A stretch of 64,000 nucleotides of DNA, taken from assembly GCA_029547205.1 (NCBI GenBank), contig JAKPPT010000072.1, positions 248,001 to 312,000 of the forward strand, in the 5' to 3' direction. The position numbers and the translations under genes are program-made. Shown one piece after another: positions 28,566 through 37,483 of this stretch; the stretch's first letter is position 1, and every line of letters begins with the position of its first letter. Under the pieces are notes generated by a model that worked only from the letters and a program-made list of their open reading frames with translations, was not told the DNA's origin and did no database searches. Origin of the DNA: Spirochaetota bacterium (lineage in GTDB: Bacteria; Spirochaetota; Spirochaetia; Treponematales; UBA12059).

Positions 28566-31097
28566 ATGGCAAAACGTACAATCCTTAAAGTACTTCTTTA
28601 TATATGTATAAGCCTAGTAGTCATTTTTGCACTCACTATTGGAATTTCAGTTGGTGCTGCTATTGCAGAGGTAAAAAATACGATTGCAAATGAAAACTTT
28701 ATGGAATTTGATCCTGCTTTACCCTCTAAAGTTGTCGATATCAATGGTAGAGTGATAACTCAATTTTATTCAGATGAAAAACGAGAAATTGTATCGATAA
28801 AAGAGCTACCTCAACATCTTATTGATGCAGTAATAACACGCGAAGATCAATCATTCTGGAAACATCATGGATTTACTTTACGAGGCTATTTCAGAGCATT
28901 ACTCGGTATTTTGTTGAGAAAGAATATGGGTGGTGGCTCAACAATAACATTGCAGCTTGCTGGAACTCTGTATGCAAACCGCCGTGAAATCAGCTTAAAA
29001 CGCAAACTGGTTGAGTTATGGTGGGCGCTCCAACTTGAACGCCGCTATACAAAAGAAGAAATTCTAGAGATGTATCTTAACCGTATGATTATGGGGCCAG
29101 GTGTATATGGGGTCGAAGCTGCATCACAATATTACTTTGGGCATTCAGCTCGCGATATCAATATTGCAGAATCGGCTATACTTGTTATTCAGTTATCCAG
29201 CCCCACGACATATAATCCTTATAGGAATCCTGGTATAGCCAAAGCCCGTTCAAAAGAAGTACTCGACCAGATGGTTAAACTTGGTTATGTTGACAGAGAA
29301 AAAGCAGAGGATGAGTTTCTTACCTTCTGGGATAACTATGATTATACGCGTGCTCCTACAGCTGCTTTTTATAATAAAGATGACAGGGCTCCATGGTTTA
29401 GTGAATATGTTCGGCGTGAACTTGAAAATATCCTGTATGGATCTATCGATATATACAAAGATGGGTTAACGATTTATACAACGCTCAATCTTGATTATCA
29501 GCAGTTTGCTGATGCTGTCATGACTCAAAAATTAAAAGAAGCAAATGATGAGTTTAAAAATTCATCAGGAAGCAGAAACCGCACAGTTGAAGCACAGTAT
29601 CTTCCTATCGTAGAGATGCTAGGACTTGTATGCAATCTTGAAGGACTTTTTCAAAGTTCAACAAAAATTCGTGGCAAATCTTTTAATTATTACTATTCAA
29701 ATATCAATCCTACACTTGATGCAGTTAGTCTTCTATTTAATATTGAACCATTAAAAACAGTTGCAGCGCAGGGATATGCAAAATCAAAACTGGACCTAGC
29801 GAAATCAACGGTTGAAGGTGCTTTAATTTCTATTGATAATGAGACTGGTTATATTGTTGCAATGGTAGGAGGCTCGCAATTTAACGAAGCCAACCAGCTC
29901 ATTCGAGCAACTCAAGCACAAATTCAGCCAGGTTCTGCATTTAAGCCGCTTATGTACTCTGCAGCAATTGATTCAAAATTATTCACTGAAGGTACTGTCC
30001 TCTATGATGCACCCAAAATATTTGTTCATGATGATGGTACTGAATACACACCCTCAAACTATAGCGGCACATGGTTAGGACCTGTACTACTTTATTCAGC
30101 ACTTGCTCGCTCTCTTAATATTCCTGCTATAGAAACACTACAGCGAATTGGTTTTGATGCCACAATTAACCGTGCTGCGATGCTCCTTGGAATTACCGAT
30201 CCAAATGAGATTAATAAAAAATTTCCAAGACGCTATGCGCTTGCCCTAGGAATTATTTCAGTTTCTCCATTGCAGATGGCTCGTGCATTTGCAGTATTTG
30301 CAAACCAGGGAAAAGAAGTCATACCTATTGCCATTCGCAGTGTTGAAGATCGATATGGGAAAATACTTGCAGAACCAGAAAAAAATGTTCGCCTGGCTCA
30401 AAAGAAAAAAGGTACTTCGATACAGCTCATATCACCGCAAAATGCATTTATCATGATGGATATGCTTAAACGCGTTACTACTGCTGGTACGCTTATGGGG
30501 GCAACTCAAAATGGCCAGCGATTTACCTATACAGATCCTAAAACAGGCAACAAATACACCTTCCCTGTCGCAGGTAAAACAGGTACAACACAAAACTGGG
30601 CTGATGCATGGGTGGTTGGTCTAACGCCGTACCATACAACGGCTATCTGGTTTGGATTTGATGAACCTGGCAATTCACTCGGAAGCAGGCAGACAGGTGC
30701 TGCAATCGCTGGATTTGCGTGGGCTGATTATTCCTATCAGGTCTTAAAATTATTGCCATACAAAAATTTTAGTCCAATGCCTCAAGGTATCGTTCAAGCG
30801 ACAGTATGCCGTAAATCAGGCTTACTTCCTACAGAGTATTGCAAAGATGAGGTTGTTAGTCTGTACTTTCTTGCTGGCACACAACCAACGCAGTATTGTG
30901 ACTACCATACAGCTATAAGCAGTCAGCAGGAAACAATTTTGAACAACCTCAAAAGTAACCTGGAGACAATTACTGGACCAGCGGTTAATTCTAATTTAGA
31001 ATTAGATCCTGAGATTCAAAAACTTCTAAACTCATTACAAAATACTACACCTTCTAGCACTGATGAAAGTTCTTCCTCATCATCCGTTTTAGATTGA
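28566..31097 (+). CDS. mrcA: Penicillin-binding protein 1A (class A PBP)
   Basis: This 843-residue class A penicillin-binding protein polymerises and cross-links peptidoglycan. It has an N-terminal membrane segment (8-36), then a GT51 transglycosylase domain with catalytic Glu93 in TREDQSFWKHHG and the GGSTITLQLAGTLY and RKLVELWWALQLERRYTKEEILEMYLN motifs. The transpeptidase domain has active-site Ser457 (GSAFKP), SLN in LARSLNIP and KTGTT at 671-675. The tail is Ser/Thr-rich. Residues 345-400 form an insertion between the domains. It lies alone in a plus-strand operon with the downstream ParB-like gene. Confidence 0.94.
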   Translation: MAKRTILKVLLYICISLVVIFALTIGISVGAAIAEVKNTIANENFMEFDPALPSKVVDINGRVITQFYSDEKREIVSIKELPQHLIDAVITREDQSFWKHHGFTLRGYFRALLGILLRKNMGGGSTITLQLAGTLYANRREISLKRKLVELWWALQLERRYTKEEILEMYLNRMIMGPGVYGVEAASQYYFGHSARDINIAESAILVIQLSSPTTYNPYRNPGIAKARSKEVLDQMVKLGYVDREKAEDEFLTFWDNYDYTRAPTAAFYNKDDRAPWFSEYVRRELENILYGSIDIYKDGLTIYTTLNLDYQQFADAVMTQKLKEANDEFKNSSGSRNRTVEAQYLPIVEMLGLVCNLEGLFQSSTKIRGKSFNYYYSNINPTLDAVSLLFNIEPLKTVAAQGYAKSKLDLAKSTVEGALISIDNETGYIVAMVGGSQFNEANQLIRATQAQIQPGSAFKPLMYSAAIDSKLFTEGTVLYDAPKIFVHDDGTEYTPSNYSGTWLGPVLLYSALARSLNIPAIETLQRIGFDATINRAAMLLGITDPNEINKKFPRRYALALGIISVSPLQMARAFAVFANQGKEVIPIAIRSVEDRYGKILAEPEKNVRLAQKKKGTSIQLISPQNAFIMMDMLKRVTTAGTLMGATQNGQRFTYTDPKTGNKYTFPVAGKTGTTQNWADAWVVGLTPYHTTAIWFGFDEPGNSLGSRQTGAAIAGFAWADYSYQVLKLLPYKNFSPMPQGIVQATVCRKSGLLPTEYCKDEVVSLYFLAGTQPTQYCDYHTAISSQQETILNNLKSNLETITGPAVNSNLELDPEIQKLLNSLQNTTPSSTDESSSSSSVLD

Positions 31098-31154
31098 TTT
31101 TTATTGCTGTCTGTATCATTATTATTATTGGATGATGCAGACAGGAAAAAACAT

Positions 31155-31544
31155 ATGAAAGTTCCGATTTCTTCAATTAAAATAAAAAAACGGATTCGGA
31201 AAGATAATGGTGATATTGCAACACTTGCTGCAAGTATGCACCGATATGGACAATTACATCCTCTTATCATAACGAAAAGATTTGTACTTGTATCTGGATA
31301 TAGAAGACTGCTAGCTGCTCAATCATTGGGATGGGAAACAATAGAAGCAGTAATTATCGATAAAACAAGTAAACTTGAATTGTATGAACTGGAACTTGAT
31401 GAAAATTTATATCGAAAAGCATTGACTGAAGATGAACTTACCGATGCATTTGTACACCTAGATAAATTGCGTAATCCAAGTTGGTTAAAAAAATTATGGA
31501 ATAAAATTGTTTCCTTTTTTTCCAATTTATTTAAAAAACGTTGA
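31155..31544 (+). CDS. ParB-like nuclease domain protein
   Basis: The ATG at 31155 is preferred over an in-frame upstream start (31104) because AGGA lies 8 bases before it and the product then begins MKVPISSIKIKKR, the usual ParB-like opening. The 129-residue product has GDIATLAASMHRYGQLHPLIITK and VSGYRRLLAAQSLGWETI, which match the N-terminal ParB domain. The DNA-binding helix-turn-helix of full ParB is absent. Its role is unknown; it is not in a parA context. Confidence 0.8.
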   Translation: MKVPISSIKIKKRIRKDNGDIATLAASMHRYGQLHPLIITKRFVLVSGYRRLLAAQSLGWETIEAVIIDKTSKLELYELELDENLYRKALTEDELTDAFVHLDKLRNPSWLKKLWNKIVSFFSNLFKKR

Positions 31545-31560
31545 AACTAAGGAGGTTCTC

Positions 31561-32448
31561 ATGAAACGTGCTGTATATTTCTTATTGACCATAACTCTTT
31601 TACTGTTTTCATCTGCATATACACAACAGCAGCAGTTTGTTATTAAAATTGCAAAATTCACCAGTGATATACTGAGCAATGAAGAGCTTACTACGTTAGA
31701 AAAAATTGTTGCTTCCTACGTAGCAGAACTTGGTCAATTTAGAATTATTGATTCACGTGGTCAGGAAATTGCTCTAACAGAAATTGAAAATTCTTTAGCC
31801 ATGGGAAATTCTGTCCAACCACAGATTTTATCAGCACACTATGTAATTACTATGCATATTGGAAAAATAAATCAGTCATATGCAATAACGATAGATATTG
31901 TTAAAACAGCTACTGGAGAAAAAAGAACTAAAACTGAAATTGTTTCTTCACTCAATGAGATACTTTTAACAATTCGACCTATGCTGTACTCGCTTATGGG
32001 TATACAAGCAGTATCAACCACACAATCTGTGCCAACAGAAGCTGCTGAATATAATTTTAAATCAACTATTGCAGTATCAGATATTGTTGGAATATGGAAA
32101 GGAGATCGTGGAATTGAAACCGTACGATTGTATGGAGACAAAACAGGCATTGTTGTACTGACATCAGGTAAAACTTTTAAGGTAAAATATCAAATCATAA
32201 ACGACACGTTGATAGTTGAACAGAATCAAAAGAATTTTCCAGAAATGTATGTTACCCAGACTATTACATTAGCCACTGCAAAAATCATTGCTCAAAAAGC
32301 AAGGCCACAGAAATGGATATTTAAACTATCAGAATCAGGACAGATGTTAATTGGTATCAAAGAAAGCATCTATGTGACTGGTTCTGGGAATTCCATTACT
32401 GTTGATAATACCTATGTCCGAGAAGCTGTATGGAGCAAGTTAAAATGA
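31561..32448 (+). CDS. Secreted hypothetical protein
   Basis: The ATG at 31561 follows AAGGAGG by 7 bases. The 295-residue product has a signal peptide (MKRAVYFLLTITLLLFSSAYT). Residues 22-140 resemble the TolB/FlgT-type N-terminal nucleotide-binding-like fold of spirochaete envelope proteins, in that it begins IAKFTSDILSNEEL and later has YAITIDIVKTATGE, but this is weak. The C-terminal half is beta-rich with DIVGIWKGDRG. No catalytic motif is visible. The 3' end overlaps the convergent gene by 9 bases. Confidence 0.65.
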   Translation: MKRAVYFLLTITLLLFSSAYTQQQQFVIKIAKFTSDILSNEELTTLEKIVASYVAELGQFRIIDSRGQEIALTEIENSLAMGNSVQPQILSAHYVITMHIGKINQSYAITIDIVKTATGEKRTKTEIVSSLNEILLTIRPMLYSLMGIQAVSTTQSVPTEAAEYNFKSTIAVSDIVGIWKGDRGIETVRLYGDKTGIVVLTSGKTFKVKYQIINDTLIVEQNQKNFPEMYVTQTITLATAKIIAQKARPQKWIFKLSESGQMLIGIKESIYVTGSGNSITVDNTYVREAVWSKLK

Positions 32449-32889
32449 ACGGTGGTTTTTTCGTGTTAGCAGCATAGCACAAAAGCCTACGATAAAGGTA
32501 AGCAGTCCACAAACCATTGATTTTTGTAGAAAATTGATATTTGCAATAGTGTTTTTTTGAAAGCTTTCGAATTGTACCGGTTGCATTAAAACAGGAGTCT
32601 TTACAACTGGAAACAAAGCAACCTCATTTTGCTCAAGATATCCTAGTTCATGAACAAGATTTCCTGCAAGCGTGTTTTTCCAGAATTCAAGTTTTGCATC
32701 ATTTTCAAAGGCAATCAGTTTAAGGTTATTTATGTTTTGTTCAATTTTTTTGTAACTTTCATATGCTTTTTGATACTGCAGCAAACCTGTATTTCCATAG
32801 ATAAAGAGCAATATCGAATACATAAAGCATATAACCCACATGGATGCAAAAATGATTTTGCGCATATTATTTATTCGGTAATTTTTCAC
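32440..32889 (-). CDS. FtsB/DivIC-like septum initiator-type protein
   Basis: The 149-residue product has a membrane segment (about 10-33), a coiled-coil stretch, and an ending like the FtsB/DivIC consensus ARExLGYxxxGE (LAGNLVHELGYLEQNEVALFPV). A second membrane segment near the C terminus (about 120-142) is unusual for FtsB. Family members act in the divisome with FtsL and FtsQ. The GTG start at 32889 and the ATG at 32865 are both weak. It converges with the previous gene, overlapping by 9 bases. Confidence 0.6.
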   Translation of the reverse strand: MKNYRINNMRKIIFASMWVICFMYSILLFIYGNTGLLQYQKAYESYKKIEQNINNLKLIAFENDAKLEFWKNTLAGNLVHELGYLEQNEVALFPVVKTPVLMQPVQFESFQKNTIANINFLQKSMVCGLLTFIVGFCAMLLTRKNHRSF

Positions 32890-32899
32890 ATTTCTTGAG

Positions 32900-32928
32900 T
32901 TGACAACTTCCTTTACTATTATTAGAGT
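32900..32928 (+). promoter_or_regulatory. Promoter of the acidic-protein / MAF operon
   Basis: A perfect TTGACA (32900-32905) and TAGAGT (32923-32928) are spaced 17 bases apart. A start site near 32935 would give a 70-base leader before the ATG at 33005. Confidence 0.6.
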
Positions 32929-33004
32929 TATACTAGAGCAGTTTAATGTTTGTTATTTTCTGCCGATGTTATTCATATACAGCTATCCCGGGGAGCTTAG
33001 GGAA

Positions 33005-35014
33005 ATGATTGATAAGTCAAATAAAAATAGTTCTTCACAAGAACTTGAGCAATATGGTATCTGGGTAAAATCAGAACCTCAAGATATTGAAGAGCCAGAA
33101 GAAATGGCTATCAGTGCAGAAACAGATCAAGAGCTTACATTTGAAACAGTAGAAGAACTTGAGTCTCCACTCGTAATTGAGACACTTGATGATTTTACTG
33201 CTGCACCAGAAACATCGGAATTTGAAAACGAATTCAATGAAAAAACAAGTATGCTTACAGAAGATGACTCAATTATAGATATACCACTTGAAACACTCAT
33301 TGAGCAATCTAGCCCTATTCCTCCCAAAAAACAAACTGAAACTGTCCCTGAAATAAAAGAAAAATCTCCTTCACTTACTGTAGATGAAGTATCTTTAGAT
33401 GATTTTTTAGATACAACAACTGAAGAATCCTCTTCAGAAAACACAACTGTCAATATTGATGATTTTTTACAACAGGACGAGAATCAGAATCTCGAATCTG
33501 AAGAAGAACCCGAAGAAATTGAATCTATTGATATTGATTTACAATTTGATGATACCATCGAAACACCGCTCGATACTTTGGAAGATGATTTTGCTTCAGT
33601 CGATTTAGATTCTTTTGATACTTTAGCCAATGCTGAAATTTCAGAATTTGAAACAACTCTCCAGCCTCCTTCAATGAGTTCTGAAACTCAAAACGATGAA
33701 GAGATAGATGTTAGCTCAATGTTTATGGATAATGAACCAAAAGCAAGCACCCGTTCGCAATCATCAAAACCTCCAGTTCAGGAACAAGCTGACAAAGAGC
33801 GAAAAACTAATCTTGATGCTTTTATTGATAATGAAGCAAGTTTGCCAATAACAGAATTATCAATGGAAGAAATCGCAGAAGAACCTATTCCAGGTGATGA
33901 AAAAAGTACTGCTTCCTCAGATATTTCTATAACAATATTAAATCAAATAGCACAGGAACTTGCATCGATTAAAAGCGAACTAGCAAGCTTGAAATCTCAG
34001 ATACAGACCACTCAATCCTACAGTAAAAACGAGGCACAAAAACCAAATCAACAAAGTGAATCAAAAGGCTTTTTTGAAGAAGAAGATGATGAAACAATTG
34101 CTCTAACGGGTGATGAACTAGATAATATTTTAAATACAGCATCATTTACTGTTGAAGCGAGAGATCTAGAAAATGCTGAAACTCAGAGCTCTATTTCTGA
34201 TGCATCACTTGAAGAATCTGTAGAAACATTACTACCAGAAGATGGAAATTATTCCAATGAAAAGGGAATTGAGATAATTGATGGTGAACAGGAAATTGAA
34301 ACACTTTCTGATGAAAGTGAAAAGATTGACTTTAATGCCAATGAAATAGTTGATACATTAACTCCCTTTACTGAATTACAGGAAGATGAAATACAACTTT
34401 CAGAACAACCTGATTTAGAAGTATTAGAAGAGATACCATTAGAAGAACCAGATTTATCACAAATTGATCTGCCAAAAACAAATGAAGAATTATTATCAAC
34501 ACTTGAAGCAAATGAAGAAGAGCCATCGATTAATTTTTCTCACCCCGATGAAAATGTGCTTGATAGAATCGTTTTATCACTTGATGGTAATGAGCAAGTA
34601 ACTGAAACAGTTAACGAAGTACAATCTATTCCAGAAATTGAAGAAACTCCTATTAATCAAGAACCCATCGAATTGCTTGAAGAAATGCCTTTACAAACAA
34701 TAGAGGATGAATCGATTAGTATTAAGCATCCTGATGAATTAAAAACTCAGCTTGATGATTCTTTATTTATTGACACAAAAGATACCGAGGCGAAAGAATC
34801 ATTTAAGCCAGCTACTCAACAATCTGAACAGCCGAGCATTTCTGAAGCACCAAATGTTGATGTTTCAGTTAAATTAAAAAAAGATATAAAGACTGTTCTG
34901 TTATATCTCGATCAATTGCTTACTGCATTGCCAGAAGACAAAATTGAAGAATTTGCGAATTCTGAATATTATGATACATATAAAAAACTCTTTGAAGAAT
35001 TGGGGATAATTTAA
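33005..35014 (+). CDS. Long acidic low-complexity protein
   Basis: The ATG at 33005 follows AGGGA and lies behind the promoter; the in-frame start at 32900 lies inside it. The 669-residue protein is dominated by Glu, Asp, Ser, Thr and Leu with repeated amphipathic acidic segments (for example LDDFLDTTTEESSSENT), so it is likely disordered. A short basic coiled-coil lies near 315-345 (IAQELASIKSELASLKSQI). The C-terminal 45 residues (VSVKLKKDIKTVLLYLDQLL onward) are of different composition, probably a folded helical module. There is no signal peptide. Its stop overlaps the next gene (TAATG), so it belongs to the MAF operon; a scaffold or docking role is inference. Confidence 0.75.
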   Translation: MIDKSNKNSSSQELEQYGIWVKSEPQDIEEPEEMAISAETDQELTFETVEELESPLVIETLDDFTAAPETSEFENEFNEKTSMLTEDDSIIDIPLETLIEQSSPIPPKKQTETVPEIKEKSPSLTVDEVSLDDFLDTTTEESSSENTTVNIDDFLQQDENQNLESEEEPEEIESIDIDLQFDDTIETPLDTLEDDFASVDLDSFDTLANAEISEFETTLQPPSMSSETQNDEEIDVSSMFMDNEPKASTRSQSSKPPVQEQADKERKTNLDAFIDNEASLPITELSMEEIAEEPIPGDEKSTASSDISITILNQIAQELASIKSELASLKSQIQTTQSYSKNEAQKPNQQSESKGFFEEEDDETIALTGDELDNILNTASFTVEARDLENAETQSSISDASLEESVETLLPEDGNYSNEKGIEIIDGEQEIETLSDESEKIDFNANEIVDTLTPFTELQEDEIQLSEQPDLEVLEEIPLEEPDLSQIDLPKTNEELLSTLEANEEEPSINFSHPDENVLDRIVLSLDGNEQVTETVNEVQSIPEIEETPINQEPIELLEEMPLQTIEDESISIKHPDELKTQLDDSLFIDTKDTEAKESFKPATQQSEQPSISEAPNVDVSVKLKKDIKTVLLYLDQLLTALPEDKIEEFANSEYYDTYKKLFEELGII

Positions 35015-35927
35015 TGGGATTACTTGAAAAGGCTGATATAACAAAAAAAATGAAATTGACTGAAAATTCTGTTGTAGAGCCAACAGGATTATTAAAAAGA
35101 GCTGAAAAAAAAAACTAGATGCACCACGTGCATCTCAGACTGTTTTCCCTGAACCAAACAGTAATGAACAAACTATTAAAGAAATCTTATCAACACAGCC
35201 ATATTGGATACTTCCTTATACGGTAATGAGTCAAATTGAAGCACATGCTACACCAGCATTGTTACTTTTAATTTATAAAAATAACCTTAAACGTATTCAT
35301 AGTGCACACAACATGGAATTATCTGAAACAAATCAAAATAAAATTTTACAATTAGTACCAACATTACAGAATTCATTGAATATATGTACTGCACTTACTG
35401 ATGATACTATGGTGTATGCTTTCCCCTGTACAAATATAATTATTGTATATAAGTTAACAACTTATACTGAAAATTTTTTTTCGATATTAATAAAACATAT
35501 TGCAACATGTTCTCTTCCAAAAGTTTTTGCCTGTGGCAATTATAGTGAATGTTCCGATGATAATTGTGCTTCCGAAATTACAGCACTTGGAAATTCTATA
35601 ACAATGCCGTGTTATACACTAATTAGTATAAATATTCAGCCAATTTCTGCATATTTCAATAAGGTAAATCTTTTTCAGTTTTCTGGTGATGAAATTTGTG
35701 ACCATCTTGCATTGATGCTTGCAAATCTTAATCCAGCACTTTCATTAACTATTAAAAAAAATAATACAACTATTTTTTATGTAATTTTTCACAAACAACA
35801 TCATAACAGTAATCTTATTGTGCAACCATTTATTAGACTACTTGATTCATTACTACAGCTTCCCCAAACTTTTATAAAGATACTTGAAACACGCACAATA
35901 AAACACTCTATAACCGAAAACCAGTAA
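35014..35927 (+). CDS. Hypothetical protein, frameshifted at a poly-A run
   Basis: ATG at 35014 overlaps the upstream stop (TAATG). Translation runs MGLLEKADITKKMK...TGLLKRAEKKN and stops at TAG (35116-35118), just after ten A residues (35105-35114). The open frame that reaches 35927 continues from the same tract in another frame, reading KKKLDAPRASQTVFPEP. Adding one A restores a single protein of about 304 residues; ten A gives two pieces. An ATG at 35226 is not a plausible natural start. Two GLLxxA motifs occur near the N terminus. The rest is unrecognised, without membrane segments. Candidates are a sequencing error, slippage, or phase variation. Confidence 0.7.
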
Positions 35928-35954
35928 ATATTAGACTAAATATAGGATTGCATC

Positions 35955-37475
35955 ATGAACGGTTCAAGCTCAGTTCACTTCCACTCACAGTATAATCCTA
36001 AAAAAGAAGCAGAACGGTTTGTTGCAAACTCATTAAAAGATAAAAAGCCAGGTGTAATCATTGTAATTGGTCCTGGTGAGAATTATATTAAAGATGTCCT
36101 TGATACTTCATTTTCATATGCAAAAAAATACTATATTCAACCATGTAGCCTTTTTGACACAATCTCAATTAATCAAGCATTTTATTGGAGTCCGGCAAGC
36201 TCCATACCCCTCAAGGATTTTTTACATCAAATAGTGTATGATGAATTTTCAGCTGCAGGTATTGCTGTTCTTGAGTGGGAACCAGTGACTCGCTATTTTG
36301 CACAAGAAAGCAATGTAATTCGTAATGAACTTGCAAAGGTACTGGCTGCTACAGCATCTGAAAAAGCTACAATTGCATATTGGTCTAAACGGTGGCTTAT
36401 TAACAGTATCAAATTTAGTAGTGGCGCACGTAATGTTTTATCACTTAATTCTCTTGATAAACCGATAGCGATTCTTGCAGCAGGACCAGGTCTGAGCGAC
36501 TATATTAATTTTATTAAAGCAAACAAAAATAAGCTATTTATTATTTGTATTGCATCTGCATTGCCTGCTATACTCGAACATGACATATACCCTGATGCTG
36601 TATTTTTATCTGATCCTGGTTACTGGAATACATTTCATACGCGTTTAATAAAACGTGCTCAGATTCCAATCATTATGCCTCCATCAGCACGTATTCCTAC
36701 AGATTTATTTTCACAGGAATTTTTTGTTGTAAACACTAATCTTATATTTGAACGATTTGCAATACAAGCGATCGGTTGCCCAAGTTACTATGCTAAAGCT
36801 TTTGGAACATCTGTTGGAACTGCACTTGATTTTGCTCTTCATATTACAAACAATCGAGTGCTAATTTTTGGTTTTGACCTTGCTTCATACGATATTGTAT
36901 CACATGTTATACCATATTCTTTTCTAACTTTATCATTGCAAAATAGTTCACGACTCACTCCATTTTATGCAAGACAATTTAGTGAGGTTACAGAACAGTT
37001 CCCGGAAACAATCAACGCATGGCGCTTTTCTCGATCATTTAATACATATGCCCAGGAACTTCCTGTTTCAGATGAATCATGTACAAGAATTATTCGCTTT
37101 TCAAAAAGCCCAATGATTAAACAGTATGAGAATCTTGCAGTTATTACAAAGGATTTTGACACCTATGACTTTTCATTTCTTAATTATGTTTCAAATGAAG
37201 TGTATATTACTAAAAATGTCTATCAAAATTCGATTTCAATAAAAACGCTTTTACAAAAATTTTTTGCTGAAGCAATACAAAAATTACAGAATAATACTTC
37301 CTTTGGATTGACATACGATGAAATTCTATTTTTTAAAGCACTCTCTATAAAAAAATTTAATGAAACCTTTGCTCTTGCAATACGAAATGAATTAAAACAA
37401 GAAACGATAAACCATTTTATTGAAGCAAGCAGTGAAGCATTATCTGCAATTCTATCGAGATATTGTTCTGATTAG
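35955..37475 (+). CDS. MAF/DUF115-family protein, copy 1
   Basis: This 506-residue protein has the DUF115 core. A Rossmann-like motif PIAILAAGPGLSDYINFIKANKNKLFIICIASALPAIL is at about residues 170-207, followed by HDIYPDAVFLSDPGYW. The N-terminal region (residues 1-150) is mainly alpha/beta without a known motif. DUF115 proteins include flagellin-modifying motility accessory factors and MptE-like enzymes, so transfer of nonulosonic acid or another sugar to flagellin is the most likely role. The segment YAKAFGTSVGTALDFALHITN fits a later Rossmann strand-loop. It lies 27 bases after the frameshifted gene and 8 before a second copy. Confidence 0.8.
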   Translation: MNGSSSVHFHSQYNPKKEAERFVANSLKDKKPGVIIVIGPGENYIKDVLDTSFSYAKKYYIQPCSLFDTISINQAFYWSPASSIPLKDFLHQIVYDEFSAAGIAVLEWEPVTRYFAQESNVIRNELAKVLAATASEKATIAYWSKRWLINSIKFSSGARNVLSLNSLDKPIAILAAGPGLSDYINFIKANKNKLFIICIASALPAILEHDIYPDAVFLSDPGYWNTFHTRLIKRAQIPIIMPPSARIPTDLFSQEFFVVNTNLIFERFAIQAIGCPSYYAKAFGTSVGTALDFALHITNNRVLIFGFDLASYDIVSHVIPYSFLTLSLQNSSRLTPFYARQFSEVTEQFPETINAWRFSRSFNTYAQELPVSDESCTRIIRFSKSPMIKQYENLAVITKDFDTYDFSFLNYVSNEVYITKNVYQNSISIKTLLQKFFAEAIQKLQNNTSFGLTYDEILFFKALSIKKFNETFALAIRNELKQETINHFIEASSEALSAILSRYCSD

Positions 37476-37483
37476 GAAAATCA

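Noticed and set aside
35226-35927. A separate gene beginning at ATG 35226
   Set aside because: The frame is open back to the poly-A tract and the upstream residues continue the protein, so it is the tail of the frameshifted gene.
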